A DNA stretch of 64,000 nucleotides, taken from assembly GCA_973895155.1 (NCBI GenBank), contig OZ316897.1, positions 16,430,001-16,494,000 on the forward strand, in the 5' to 3' direction. The position numbers and the translations under genes were made by a program. This DNA is from Marsupella aquatica (Eukaryota; Marchantiophyta). The notes under the pieces were generated by a model. That model saw only the letters and a list, made by a program, of their open reading frames with translations. It ran no database searches and was not told where the DNA came from. Every line of letters starts with the position of its first letter. Positions within the stretch are counted from its first letter, which is position 1. Shown here piece by piece: positions 20,661 through 32,519 of the stretch.

Positions 20661-23600
20661 ATGGCCATGAATAGTTCGCTACGTTTCTCCTTGGATGTGA
20701 AATTCCAGGGGACAGTCCGTGCTACGAGTTGGAAGGCGGAGTCGTCCAGACACACTTTCCTTTCAGGAACAAGGAATCGAACCAATCAGCCAAGGTTTCT
20801 ACAGGAAGCAAGGGCAACAATGAAATCAGCTGCCGCTCCTCTATCTACAAGAGAGCACGATTACTTTACAGAGGAAAGGAACTACCAAGGAGACGTGTTC
20901 AACCTTCAGTCATTACTGGGGGAACAGGTCTCGATGTGTGGCTTGCCGGGCGGGGCCCACTCTCCCTAGCAACCAGGATCCATCTGAGGGTAACAGATTT
21001 TCTTAATTTTGTTGCAAACTGATCCAGCTACATTGCTGATCAACATATTCCGTCCTTCAGGCTTTTTCTCGTTCACTTAACTGGACAGCGATTATTTCCC
21101 TCACAAATTTGATCCATCTTATATGTTTATCCTTTGTTGGATCCTTTGTTTCCTTACATCTACTTCGGCAGTTGACTTTCCGTTGCATTTCTTAACCGAT
21201 GTTTGAAATTGTGCATTCTCTGCCTACCTTCTTCAAGTTACTTATTATGTACGACACAATTCATAGTGTTGAGGGGGCTATGATCGACTGTAATCCTGGA
21301 GGGGGTTTCAAATCCTAGTGCCAAAAAGGCCATAGATTGTAGATACTAACCTCTAGTGTCATTTTGCCCTATTTTGGGCCCCATCACAAACTTTTACGGA
21401 CCGTAGTTTCATAACCCTGGAGCCAGGCTGGCTTGGCCAAGGGGTTCAATTCAAGGTTTAGGTCACAGCAATGCGGTACTTTCTGTACTTTCCGTTACCC
21501 GACCCCGTCTTTTGTCAACTAGGAGATGATCGAAGCTAGTTGACGTACATCCTAGCAGATCCTCTCTCTTCAACTGCCTTTAATTGTCAATTGCACTGTA
21601 GTGCCTAGCATGAGGTGAACGAATTGAATAGTAGGTGATAGCTTCAAGTGTCAGCCGTTAACACCTAGTTGGGAGATGGATGATATATTGCAAATGTCGG
21701 ATTGAAATCGCAAGTATGCATTTTGGTGATTCTTGCCACATGCAAAGTAAGAAAGAGCATGCGGCCACTGTATCCTTGGCTTACCAGTAAGTTTACCAGC
21801 ATTCACTTCCCACTGCTGATAACAGTCTTTAGGGCCGAACCCCAGTCCACCTCATGATCTTAAGCTGATGGAAACTCATTACGTACTGGCTGCATGCGTG
21901 TTTGCATGAGCTTCTGCTGGCTTCTCGAATTGGGGCAGTACATCTCTTTCGAAGCGTTCTGGTTGATTCGGACAAGTCAGCTGTGAATGCCTATGCTTCC
22001 AGCGATTTTAGAATATTTTCATCTTTGCTAACATGAGTATTTGGCTAGTCTGGATCTGGATCTGGCTCCACCATTTATCTCGGCAAATGATCATTTCACA
22101 TAAATCCTTAGATACTCGATCTCCAATGCCATCCATCGTAGGTTGCACCTGGCTGTTCAAGCCCCATCCTCATCCTCATCCTGACTAGCTAGACTCCATG
22201 CACAACTTACACAAATTCCTCCTAGAAAGCAATCCAAATAACAAAAAACAGAATAACCAGATTGGGTTGAGATTTGAATGTTTGTTTTATCTGTTAATTA
22301 GTAGGATAAGTTATGAATGTCATATCTATCTGTTGAGCAGGGTGAGTGTTTTTTATTTATTTCTGCTTTTGTCATATTGATATCCTAACCGCCCCAGGGT
22401 AAGTAATCCAGGGGTTTGTTTTGGTCTATTAATTTATGTTCCTAGTTAGGGCATGGATGTCGTATGTACCCATCCGATGTCATCAAATTAATAGACTGTT
22501 AGTTTTGTTCTGTATTTTGGTTGTTGCATAGGTTGTGGATGTCATACCTATCTGATGATATCCATACGGATCTCATGGAACTGTTTAATTGATACCTGTC
22601 TCCTGCAGATAAAAAACAATTTTTGGATGCATGCAAGAAGGGTAATCTTGTGCCTCTATATAGGAAGATCTTCTCAGATCAACTTACACCTGTGTTAGCA
22701 TATAGATGCCTTGTAAAGGAGGACGAGAGAGACTCTCAAAGTTTCCTGTTTGAAGCCATAGAGCAGGGAAAGACTTCAGATTATGAGGTGAGTGATATTA
22801 TTAGCTAGTCCAGAGCAATAAGAGTCCTTTGATCATAACTTATAGAGGCTAGATCGAGGAGAGATAATTAAGATCGTTGGTCTTTTTTATTGTGCAATTC
22901 GAATCTAAGGGACGAACTAGAATAAAGTATTGCATGCAAATGTTTCGGAAACGTGTTTTTCAAAGATAGGCCATGCAAGAGTTTTGCTCATGCACTGTAT
23001 CAAGGCATCTCTCGAAAAAACCATTTCTGCTAGAGAGAAATCTCACAGGGCACCAGTATGCTCTGAGTGTTCCAGATACCCAAATTCACTAGCAGATACT
23101 GAATGTGCTCATGATATTTCTTCCAGGGAAGATTCAGCTCACTGGGAACTCGGCCTGTACTGGAGATCATTGCCAAACAAAACAATGTCACCGTTCTCAA
23201 TCATGCTGAAGTCTCAAGGGAGGAAAAAACTGTTGAGGACCCCATGAGTGAACCTGAAGTTTTGTCTTCTCAGTGGAAGCCTGTGAAGGTGGATGGCATT
23301 CCCGATACGTTCTGTGGTAATCCTATGCAAACCCGATATCTATTTTTGCTCTCGATATTCTAGTACTAACTAGGAAGCACACCAAAGTAGGCCTTCGGGT
23401 TATTCTTATCTTTGCCTCTTGGTCCTTATCTTAGCCCTGCCACTTCTGTATTTCATTTAATTTCTTCTCGTAGTCTTCTTACTATTAATTACTAACCAGG
23501 AGTCACACAGCCTTTGGCTCTGATTTGAAAATATGTAGAGAATGAGATCATTTACCTTTCAATCCTTTTCAAAATTTTCAGGTGGTTGGGTTGGTTATTT

Positions 23601-26600
23601 TTCATACGATACCATGAGATATGTGGAGAGCAAGAAGCTACCGTTCGCAACTGCGCCAGAAGATGACAGAGGCTTACCTGATATTCATTTAGGCCTATAC
23701 ACGGATGTTGTAGTTTTTGATCATGTCTATAAGGTGATTTGCCACTTCCCACTTACTGCTACTATATTTAATTTTGCTAAAAAACATACATGGTAGTCCA
23801 TTAGATTATCGAGTCTGTCTTGTCTTCTATTAAACTGCAGTATATATGTCAACAGTTTTTTCATTGTTGAAAGAGGAGCTTGGGGGAGGCGGCATGAAAG
23901 TTTAAGATTTCTAAGACTTTTCATTACCATCAAAAGTTTGTTGTTAAATAGCAAATATTGGGTTTCTGTTGTGCACAAACTTGAAGGTTGTATATGCCGT
24001 ACATTGGGTACAATTGGACAGCTTCCAAAGTGCAAACCAAGCATACCAGGATGGTAAAACGAAGTTGGATCAGCTTGTAGACCGACTTCAAGCTCAGAGG
24101 TATCAAACTAACGTACAAGTCAGTGGCATGTATCAAAGTTGAGTTCTCTGAGCTGCACTCCACATCTATATTGCCTTTTAGAACAGAAGTGTAGGTGAGG
24201 CTATATATGAACTAACATGAAGACTCATCCTGACATATTGAAAGATTCGTGCTGCGATCTGGCTTTTCAGGCCAAAACTTCTATCAGGGACAGTGGACAT
24301 GAAAATTGGAAATTTGTGGAAGCCTGGTCAAGGTTCGAATATGACTGAGGAGGAGTATAAGGCTAAAGTCATGGTTGCCAAAGAACACATCATGGCTGGC
24401 GATATTTTCCAGATTGTTCTCAGCCAGAGGTTTGAGCGACGTACAACAGCTGATCCTTTTGAAGTATTCCGTTCGTTAAGGGTTGTTAATCCCAGCCCCT
24501 ACATGATATATTTGCAGGTTTGCCTCTAGTCTTGAGAGCACAACTTGGAGATCTTCCTTAGATAGCTGTACAATATTACTGTAAAGCTATTGGTAATACT
24601 ATAGTTCCACCTTGTGTTATATTAACTGTTTAGTTGGGACTGGTGATCTATGTGTCACTGATGATCACTCCACACATTGGACTTATTCTTAGAAATTGCA
24701 GTACGTAAAAGCAGGCTGTGACAATCCTGACGAGGGTTACTAACCTACTGAGAGATATGAACATGCACGTAATACTTGCTGGTTCTCAGATCCATATTAG
24801 TCCTGTTCAAGTATATGTACATGTGTCATTTCCTCTAGCTGTGATGTTCAATATGATTTCATGCACTGTGAAGACAGCTATTGAGCACCGCGCTTAAATA
24901 CTAATTCTTATGGTTTTACAGGCACAAGGATCAACTTTGGTAGGTGCAAGTCCTGAAATTCTTACTAGGATTGTCAAGGTAAGTACGTACTTACATTGTG
25001 ACAGTATAATGCCTTCAATAATTTGAATTAAATCTCCAGACCTTATCCAGATCCGTTGTGTTTCAACTGTTACATCTATAATTTATTGATCACACCGGAT
25101 CTGAACAGTGCTCTTATTGTAATTGTTTTTACTTAGGGAAAAGTGGTCAATAGGCCTCTTGCCGGAACCAGGAGAAGAGGAAAGACCCTTCTAGAGGACC
25201 AGCTCCTCGAAAAGGACCTTCTTGAAGACAAGAAAGAAGTAGCAGAACATGTCATGTTGGTGGATCTTGGGAGGAATGATGTCGGAAAGGTACGTATAAA
25301 TATGGAGTGCTCTTTAACGTTACTTTGGCTGGACTATGGCTTCGACCAACCAAAGTTACATGTCTCACTATTAAAGAAAAATCTCGGGATATGTACCTTA
25401 ATTTATGAGTGTCTGTGTTCTTCATACATGGTTCAGGTTTCCAAGCCCGGATCAGTAAAGGTGGAAATGCTCATGGACGTTGAGCGCTACTCTCATGTGA
25501 TGCACTTGAGCTCTACTGTAAGTACTTCGCTTGAAGTGCATGTCTTTCAGTTAATTCGATCGTTTCTGCAAAACACTCTGTTTGTGATGCAGGAAGGTGC
25601 GCGCCTGAACCAAGCAATTATGCATAGTCTGCTGCATCGATCAAGTCGGGAATACACTATATAGCATAAGAGTATATTGCAGTACTTGATGCTCTTTCGA
25701 GACCTTGAACTGTTCTGTCAGATCTAGGTTGGAAGTATTGGTATTAGGCTCTCCCTATTTGTTTCCTATGGCTCAGTTAGACTTTAATCACAAGTTTTGG
25801 GACAGGTCACAGGTGATCTTAAGGAGGACGTGACTCCCTGGGATGCATTGAGGGCTGCACTTCCTGTTGGAACTGTCAGTGGAGCACCTAAGGTACTGGA
25901 ACTAAAAGTGCGCCGAATCATTTTATCTTACAGATAATGACTGTCTCAATTTATTTGGCAAAGTACTCCCTCTACATATATCAAGCTCGACTAGCAGTTT
26001 AGCTGAAATTCTATTTCAAACATTCATTTAATTAGACAATGCCTTCAATTTGACTCTGTTGTTAATTCATTGATCTATCAGAACAGCAATAAACATGTGG
26101 GTTTTATGGTTATATGATTGGACGTAGGTCAGGGCCACAAGGCAGATCTATCCCCTTCCCGTGTGGGACATACTCCCATTTTCTTGAGGTTTCTCCTATG
26201 ATTTTAACAAATAAGTAGGAGAACGCGCAAAGTGGTAGAATTGCACACATTCCCACTTCTGAAAATAGGAGCTTCTCCTAGTTTTGATTTAAAGTGGGAC
26301 CCCACGTTGGAATTAAATTTCCCAGTATGTTATGTAGTAATTCCTGAGGATATCTTTGGGTACTTTTAATAGTTTTAAGTGGAACAAGGCACGTGTATTG
26401 TTTATGTAGACTGTTAGGTAATGATTCATGCATCATTACCCATTTAGAATTCATTGACACAATTTTTACAGCCCAAATTGATGCTCTGGTTGAAGATTTA
26501 TGAGCAGTTTTAGTGTTTCTAGGTAAGTATACAAATTCCAGTCTGAACACAAGAGAATTGGCAAAAACCCACTTATTACCAAAGGAAAATACAAATACTC

Positions 26601-27080
26601 TACTATTGTCTTTTTTGTAAGTAGGATTTAAGAACACCAATAACAAACTAGGTAAAAGTCACACATAAGGTAGGATAAATTTGATTTCCGACAAGGGCAC
26701 GTGACAGTTTTTCCCTGTGGGCCATGCAACTCATAGATGAAATGGAACCTACCAGAAGAGGCCCATACAGTGGTGGTGTTGGACATATTGCATTCACTGG
26801 TGGTGTTGGACATATTGCATTCACTGGAGAGATGGATATTGCTCTGGCTCTAAGGACCATGGTTTTCCCTACAGATCTTAACTTTGGGGGCAAGACCATG
26901 AGTTGCAAGGGTAGTGATAATCCCGAGGCTAGCAGTGAGAGGTTGGTGTATTTACAAGCTGGAGCAGGGGTCGTGGCTGACAGTGATCCAGCATCAGAGC
27001 ATCAGGAATGTATCAACAAGGCTTCAGGGATGTCAAGAGCCATCGACCTAGCGGAATCTAATTACAAACTAACACAATGA
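20661..27080 (+). CDS. Anthranilate synthase alpha subunit (component I), plastid type; last exon split by a transposon
   Basis: This enzyme converts chorismate plus ammonia (glutamine with the beta subunit) to anthranilate, the first step of tryptophan synthesis, in plastids. Exons: 20661-~20937 (transit-peptide-like; 3' edge uncertain), 22609-22787, 23127-23316, 23582-23733, 23987-24099, 24271-24517, 24922-24978, 25137-25289, 25437-25517, 25806-25892, 26128-26137 continuing at 26725-27080 (TGA). Phases agree across exons 2-10. Recognised blocks: [143 protein letters not shown]. As the sequence stands, exon 11 reads into the 581-bp element and stops after about 19 codons, so this allele is probably inactive unless the element is spliced out. 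Other oddities: a 27-bp duplication in exon 11 and Ala where plants have Ser in the FLFES regulatory motif. Confidence 0.88.
26138..26718 (-). mobile_element. Family T DNA element inside exon 11 of anthranilate synthase
   Basis: GGGCCA at 26132-26137 and 26719-26724 flanks the element. Upstream of it, GTAG|GTCAGGGCCA is a splice acceptor plus codons Val-Arg-Ala; joining it to the sequence after the second copy gives V-R-A-M-Q-L, the expected protein. The inside matches the reverse complement of the 13804-14853 copy (CTTCTCCTA, GAGAACGCGCAAAGTGGTAG, CCCACTTATTACCAAAGG). No coding capacity. Confidence 0.85.
26771..26824 (+). repeat. Perfect 27-bp tandem duplication in exon 11
   Basis: Two adjacent identical 27-bp units begin TGGTGGTGTTGGACATATTG. 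They add nine residues in frame (GGVGHIAFT twice) in the conserved stretch after RRGPYSGG, where the family has a single copy. Confidence 0.95.
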
Positions 27081-29127
27081 ACTATAACAGGAACTAAGGA
27101 AATCAGGAGTGATGACACTAATAGGCCAATTTCTTGGCGATTTCAATTTTTTCTCAGAGTATTTGCACACATACTCTTATCGATATAAAGCTCAACTTTA
27201 ACATCCCTATTAATTTGAAGCTTCTTGATTTTAGTTTTGATGTTGACTTGGTAGGCTATCAATCCTAACTGGGTTGGTCTGGCTTGGCTCTCCCGTAGTA
27301 GCCCTTAGCTTACTTGCTCATTGTGCTAGGTTTGGTCAAAACAGGCAACAGGAAATAGCAGAAGTCAGAAATGATCAGTCATACTGATTACATTTGCAAG
27401 TCATATAAAAGTTTTGGTTTCTTTTTGTCCATATGAAAATTAAAAATATTCCTAAACATGTGGTGTTTTTTATTCAAATATTTTTAGAATTTTAATAGAA
27501 ATATTAAAATGTTGGCTAGTTGATGTAGACCCCTGTTTATAAAAAAAGTCATATAATTTGGTTTTGTTCAACTTTTTATAAACATGTTTGGTTTATTTTA
27601 AGTTACATTTTTGGATTCTTTGAGTTGAGAGATACAAGAGACTAAAATGAAATCTAAAATGGTCAATTGGATATAAAAATATTATAATAAATTAAAAACT
27701 TGCCTTATAAAAAGGGCAGTTGCATGTCCAGGAAAAACCATAGATACATATGAACTTCAAAGCCTACATCTACAGCTATGCCAAAATGAATAGCTGCAAG
27801 CGCATAAAATTCATTTCGCTAAAGCAATTTCAACCATGATCAATCCCTTCCAGGTCAACATTCATTTTTGTAAGTAGTGCTCAAGAACACCAACATTAAA
27901 CTAGGTAAAGTCCCACATATGGTAAGATACATTTAATTTCGTACCCCGGGACGTGATAGTTTTGCTTTCCTCCTCTCAAAAAGGTGTAGAGTAAGAGAGG
28001 TAAGACAGCTAAAGGGACAAACACTACCCAACAATCGCCCAGACACCAATGAAAGCGCAACTTGGGCCAGGCTAAGCCTCACTGGTGTATTTTGAGATTC
28101 CTCATAGGTAATTTCTCGGAAATTTTCAAGCAGCTGACAGAAGTGAACTAAGAATCAGATGGCCAGGTTAGAAGACTATATCCAAGTAGCTAACAGCTGG
28201 TGGGGCAATTCGAAATGGCTCTTCGATAATTTCTCAATTCAATCATAATCATCATCAAATTAAGAAATCGGATTTATGGGTTGGAGGAGTTCTTCCATGT
28301 GGCAGCTAATGGGAGAATTACAGGCACCATCTGTATTTCAATGAAGGCAAGAGAGGTTGCATTTAAGTAATCTGGCACTGATATCTTACCTTATCTTGCC
28401 TGGTATTGTTAATGCTGACCATTGATCCATTACATCTGTATGTTGCCACCTGTTCTTGGCTGAAGGATGGTTTTTGCATCTCAGCAGTGGAAGCTTGAGT
28501 ATTGAGCTTCGCCGTTCTAGGAGCAGGCTTTGATTCACGCACATTAATTTGGCTGAGATTAGGCAATTACTTAAGTCTTGCTAAAACCTGCCTGCAAGTT
28601 TAGAAATCTGTTTCCCTAATTCAGAAAACAATTTGGCTTAAATACTTAGGAAACTGGTAGATCCGCTACCCATCATTACAAGCTTTGTCAATCCAACATG
28701 AGCTTCATAAGGGAGTTAACCTGGCTATAGAAAGGGTTTTCATTGTACCCCCGAGCTTGAGGGCTAGCTTTTTCACCTGCTAAGTTAATTGTGAAAGTCC
28801 GTACTGCTAACACCCTAGCTGGTAGGCCTATGAGTTTCTCCACACCTACAGTTGACTAAGAGCAATTAAGAATAACCAAGAATATCGGAGTTGACTAAGA
28901 ATAAGGGAAACCTCCTTCAATATGCATCTCTTGGAGGTATTGACGAGGATCAGCCCGACCTCATGGCTTCATAATTTTTCTCGCTCAATGTCTACTTCTG
29001 CCTGAGCATTCTCGCAATTCATCTGTTGCGTGTTTCAGGATTCACTTGTTTGAGTAGAACGACTCCCTTTCGGTGCAATCATCACAGAAGTTGTGGGCAA
29101 ATTTCAGAGGATAAGGCGTACAATGAG
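27081..29127. other. Gene-free stretch with dispersed repeats
   Basis: No supported gene. It contains an R1 copy (about 27390-27725) and, at about 27870-27975, a short fragment of family T in reverse orientation (ending ACGTGATAGTTTTGC). The minus ORF at 28566-28363 has no recognisable domain. Confidence 0.5.
27390..27725. repeat. Copy of dispersed AT-rich repeat R1
   Basis: Shares TGTAGACCCCTG, AACATGTTTGGTTTA, ATGGTCAATTGGATATAAAA and TTAAAAACTTGCCTTATAAA with the copies at 6990-7365 and (inverted) 39008-39440. Confidence 0.65.
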
Positions 29128-29275
29128 ATGGCACCCGAGGATCTTTCAGTTGCAGCCACCACTGGGGACAGGAGTGAAGGAGTGGCCGGCGTGCAATTTT
29201 TTTTAAGAATAGTGGAGTGTATGCAGCTAGACCAAAGAAGAAACAGAAGGCAAAGAAGGTCATGCAGTCTTCCAA
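29128..29275 (+). pseudogene. Truncated histone H2B N-terminal tail fragment
   Basis: From ATG 29128 the sequence reads MAPEDLSVAATTGDRSEGVAG, matching [20 protein letters not shown] of the local H2B genes. In another frame at about 29217-29270 it reads VYAARPKKKQKAKKVMQS, matching [17 protein letters not shown]. The histone fold is absent. Frame changes and truncation make it a fourth, dead H2B copy, on the opposite strand to the others. Confidence 0.6.
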
Positions 29276-29334
29276 CATTCATCTGTAATTTCATGCATTT
29301 ACAGCTAGCATGGCCTCTTGGAAATTAACAGCTC

Positions 29335-29500
29335 CCCTTTTTATAAAACAAGTTTTTAATTACTTATAATGGTCTTATGAAAAAAATTTAAAAATTAAAT
29401 GGAAAACCCAGGTTTCTTCAGACTCTAATAATTTTGTATAGCCAATGTTTTAGTCCATATAAAAATGTAGACCCCTGCCTATTATACAAAAGCTAATAAC
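29335..29500. repeat. Partial R1 repeat copy
   Basis: Shares CTTTTTATAA.ACAAGTTTTTAATT, TGGTCTTAT, GGAAAACC.AG and GTAGACCCCTG with the other R1 copies. Truncated. Confidence 0.6.
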
Positions 29501-29747
29501 TGATTAAATTAAGTACTCACAAAACTAATCAACTGGTCTCACATATTCACAAAGACTCTTAGTTATAAATGCTTAGCACATCGATCTTTCTCTCAATTGA
29601 GGAGACCCTTAGATGTAAATGCTTAGCACATCTTTCTCTCAATTGTGGAATGCACAAATTCTGTGTAACCCATCATTGAGACTTAATTACTTGAGGAATA
29701 TTAATTAAATGGCACCTTGTAAAATTAGAGTGCATAAACACAAGGCA

Positions 29748-29945
29748 AAACTGTCACGTTCCCAGGTAGGAATTAAATCAAATTTATCCTACTTTATGTG
29801 GGGCTTTTAACTAGTTACTATTGGTGTTCGTAGATCCTACTTACAAAAAGGACAACTTAGAGTATTTGTGTGTACCCCTTGTAGTAAGTGGGGTTTGTCA
29901 AATCTCTCGTGTTCATGTGAGCATTTGTAAACATGTGTGCAGGGG
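29748..29945 (+). repeat. Truncated family T element
   Basis: Starts ACAAGGCAAAACTGTCACG, then a TTTATCCTACTTTATGTGGGG block and CCTACTTACAAAAAGGACAA, as in the left end of the 13804 copy. The right part is missing. Confidence 0.6.
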
Positions 29946-31541
29946 GGTTATTAATTATTTGTCTCCAACTTGTCTCCAACTTCCCTACTTGGACCGCAGT
30001 TGGTAGACCTTAAGTGTATTACTGGGTCTCGGTTCTCCTGTTGAAATGAGTGGATATATACTCTTCCGCACAGGTATCAAATCTGGACCACCGTTGGTAC
30101 ACCTCGAGTTCACGGAACCCGCTCACTTGCCTGAGTCCTTGCTTCTGGGGTTTAATGAACAATGGAATTTCTCAGAGAAAAATTCGAGTTGACATGTAGG
30201 TAGAGTAGGATCAGGTGGTAATTAATAACCCCCCTGCACAACCTTCACACTGGGAGAGGCGGAGCGTTTTGTTCCAACTTGAGCCAGAAGGTTTTGTCAC
30301 CATGGGGCTTTTTTGACATCCTTCTTATTAGCAATTCTAACAAGGTCTGAGTTCCAATGCGACTAGGTGAGCTCAGCTGAAGTTGAACCCGGAAGTTGAA
30401 AACTGGTTGACAGTCTCTACAGAATATGCATGCATAATATTTGAACTGTCTCAGGACTATCAAATCAGGGCCACAATATAGGCTGAATAGCAACCACTCG
30501 ATTTACATCGATTCAAGAAGGGAGTTTGGAATCTTCCATATTAGGGTTGTCAATCCCCTAGAAACCCTAAACATTGTAAAGCCCAAAAAGCATCAAAGAC
30601 AGCAGATTTGTGGGTGATTGGCAAGTACATGTATAAAGATAATGAGCTGCGACATCTTAGATGTTGGCTAAGACTATATCTGACGACAATTCTGGCAGCA
30701 GCATCATGTGGGAGAGCAGCTCGATGGATTTCAATTCGTTATCAATTTTCATGCAAAATGACAAGGATTGACAGTCTCAACTTGGTTAAGGTAGTGCTTA
30801 ACTTTCACCTTTCTCCGATCAAACCACATCTTAATCAGTCAGATTGCTTGCACAGAGCTTTACCTACACTAGCCAGTCTATTTGGACGGAGCTGTCCTCT
30901 CCGTGACTTTACTCCTACTAAGGAGTATACGCGGGTAAGAGGTTTACATGACTTGCGAAACGCAAAGTGCATTGAGGGCTATACTCGGTAATAGTTTCAT
31001 GCAGTTTTCTAATGCAACTTCAACCGAATCCCATGACCCGGAGTACTATTACATGTACATAATCATAGAAGTGTAATTATCGTGGGGATGTTTGTAACTG
31101 ATACAGAAATTAAGTTCAAGTATCAGAACCACTGCTGGTATTGTTGTACTCAAAACCTAGTCATCTTCGGTTAATCATTTAGAAACGGCGCACAACTGAG
31201 AGCCAAGTGCTTACAGTACGAAAATCTCCCCAACCTTAAGCACTGAATCGAGACCCCTGAGGGCCAGAGAATCGCTGCAATCATGGAAAGTTCGCATGCA
31301 AGAAATGTTCGCTCTACTAAGCAGGTGTACTGATGAAATACACTGACTTTCACATCAAGGAATACTTTTCGATTACCAAAATGCTGTACATATGTCGGGT
31401 CCAACAGAACAAGATGTTCTGATCCTTACGAAGAATGAACGCGCAAAATTTTTCGACAAAGCTTATAGAGCACACCCAAATGCTGCATGCTAAGTGCAGA
31501 TACCAGCACCAGCGCTTGAGTACTACCGGGAGCCTCCTAGC
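29946..31541. other. Diverged 3' flank of the H2B unit
   Basis: No gene supported. About 29995-30165 carries ACTGGGTCTC.GTTCTCCTG and CGTTGGTACACCT-type blocks, also present downstream of H2B copies A and B (about 42420-42540 and 59110-59240). So this is the older, third copy of that unit. Confidence 0.55.
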
Positions 31542-32015
31542 CTACAGACTTTGTACAATAAACCGTTGCCGTGCAGTTTCGACACTAGCGGCGAACTTCG
31601 TAACTGCTTTTGTCCCCTGCGAGACTGCAAACTTACCAAGTTCACCAGGCAACACGAGCTTCACAGCCGTCTGGATCTCGCGCGATGCAATAGTTGGCTT
31701 CTTGTTGTACCAAGCCAAGAGTCTGGCCTCCCCTGCGATCTTCTCGAAAGTGTCGGTGAGGAAGGAGTTCATGATGCTCATGGCCTTCACCGAAATACCC
31801 AACTCGGGATGAATCTGCTTCAGCACCTTGTAAACGCATATTTTATAAGATTCCTGACTCTTCTTCCCTCTGCGCTTCTTCTTCCGTCCAGCTGCATCTA
31901 CTCCACCTACCTCCTTCAATGCGGGATTCCTCTTCGCAGCCTTCGACCTGCCTCTACCCTTCTTCGCTCCCGCGTGTCCTTCAGTCACTACCACTGCCAC
32001 ATCCATGGGTGCCAT
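31542..32015 (-). CDS. Divergent histone H2B, copy C (157 residues)
   Basis: H2B pairs with H2A in the nucleosome core. The intronless ORF starts [20 protein letters not shown], with a Lys/Arg-rich tail, and then the histone fold: [71 protein letters not shown]. Oddities: [13 protein letters not shown] replaces the near-invariant [13 protein letters not shown], and the usual stop after the C-terminal Ser is lost, adding about 14 residues ([13 protein letters not shown]). The Lys of AVTKF, the usual ubiquitination site, is kept. This may be a decaying copy or a specialised variant. A TATTTAAG box lies about 330 bp upstream (32340-32347). Confidence 0.85.
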   Translation of the reverse strand: MAPMDVAVVVTEGHAGAKKGRGRSKAAKRNPALKEVGGVDAAGRKKKRRGKKSQESYKICVYKVLKQIHPELGISVKAMSIMNSFLTDTFEKIAGEARLLAWYNKKPTIASREIQTAVKLVLPGELGKFAVSQGTKAVTKFAASVETARQRFIVQSL

Positions 32016-32339
32016 CTCTTCAAAGAAAGTTACAATGTCTCCTCTGAACCTGCGCGGAATTCTCCCCCAATATCTACAAAGAACTGACGCCCACAACGAA
32101 TTGAGAGCTCAATTTGCCGCGAACGTCAACAACGAGATAGACTCTTGCAACGAAAGAGTCTTGTTAGAGATAGACGCTAAGATGGGAGAACTGCGAAAAC
32201 CACAAGGAGCTCGATAATCCTGAGGTGCAGTTCCAAAGGGACAGCAATGAACCGTGAAATGATAAACGCGAGAATGCTCAGGCAGAAGTCCACAGCAATG
32301 AGCGAGAGAAAATGTGAAGCATGAGATAGCGCTGATCCG

Positions 32340-32347
32340 CTTAAATA
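32340..32347 (-). promoter_or_regulatory. TATA-like box of H2B copy C
   Basis: TATTTAAG on the minus strand, in GGAGGTATTTAAGCGGAT, 325-332 bp upstream of the start codon. It is in the equivalent place to those of copies A and B. Confidence 0.55.
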
Positions 32348-32519
32348 CCTCCCAAGAGCTAGATGGATCGGGAAGAAAGTTTCAACCCGAACCTGATTGG
32401 CTCTATGACAGGCGGTAGGTTTGGGTAAGCTTTTGGGCTGCTGATACCCGGAGCTGGCTCACAAGTACGTGAAGACACCTTTAGGTCTAGATAGCTAATT
32501 GGCTGGCTCACAAGTGACT

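Noticed and set aside
26138-26718. Reading the element as ordinary intron 10 sequence
   Set aside because: A proper acceptor (GACGTAG at 26121-26127) and three exon codons precede it, and a direct repeat of exon sequence flanks it, so it is in the exon.
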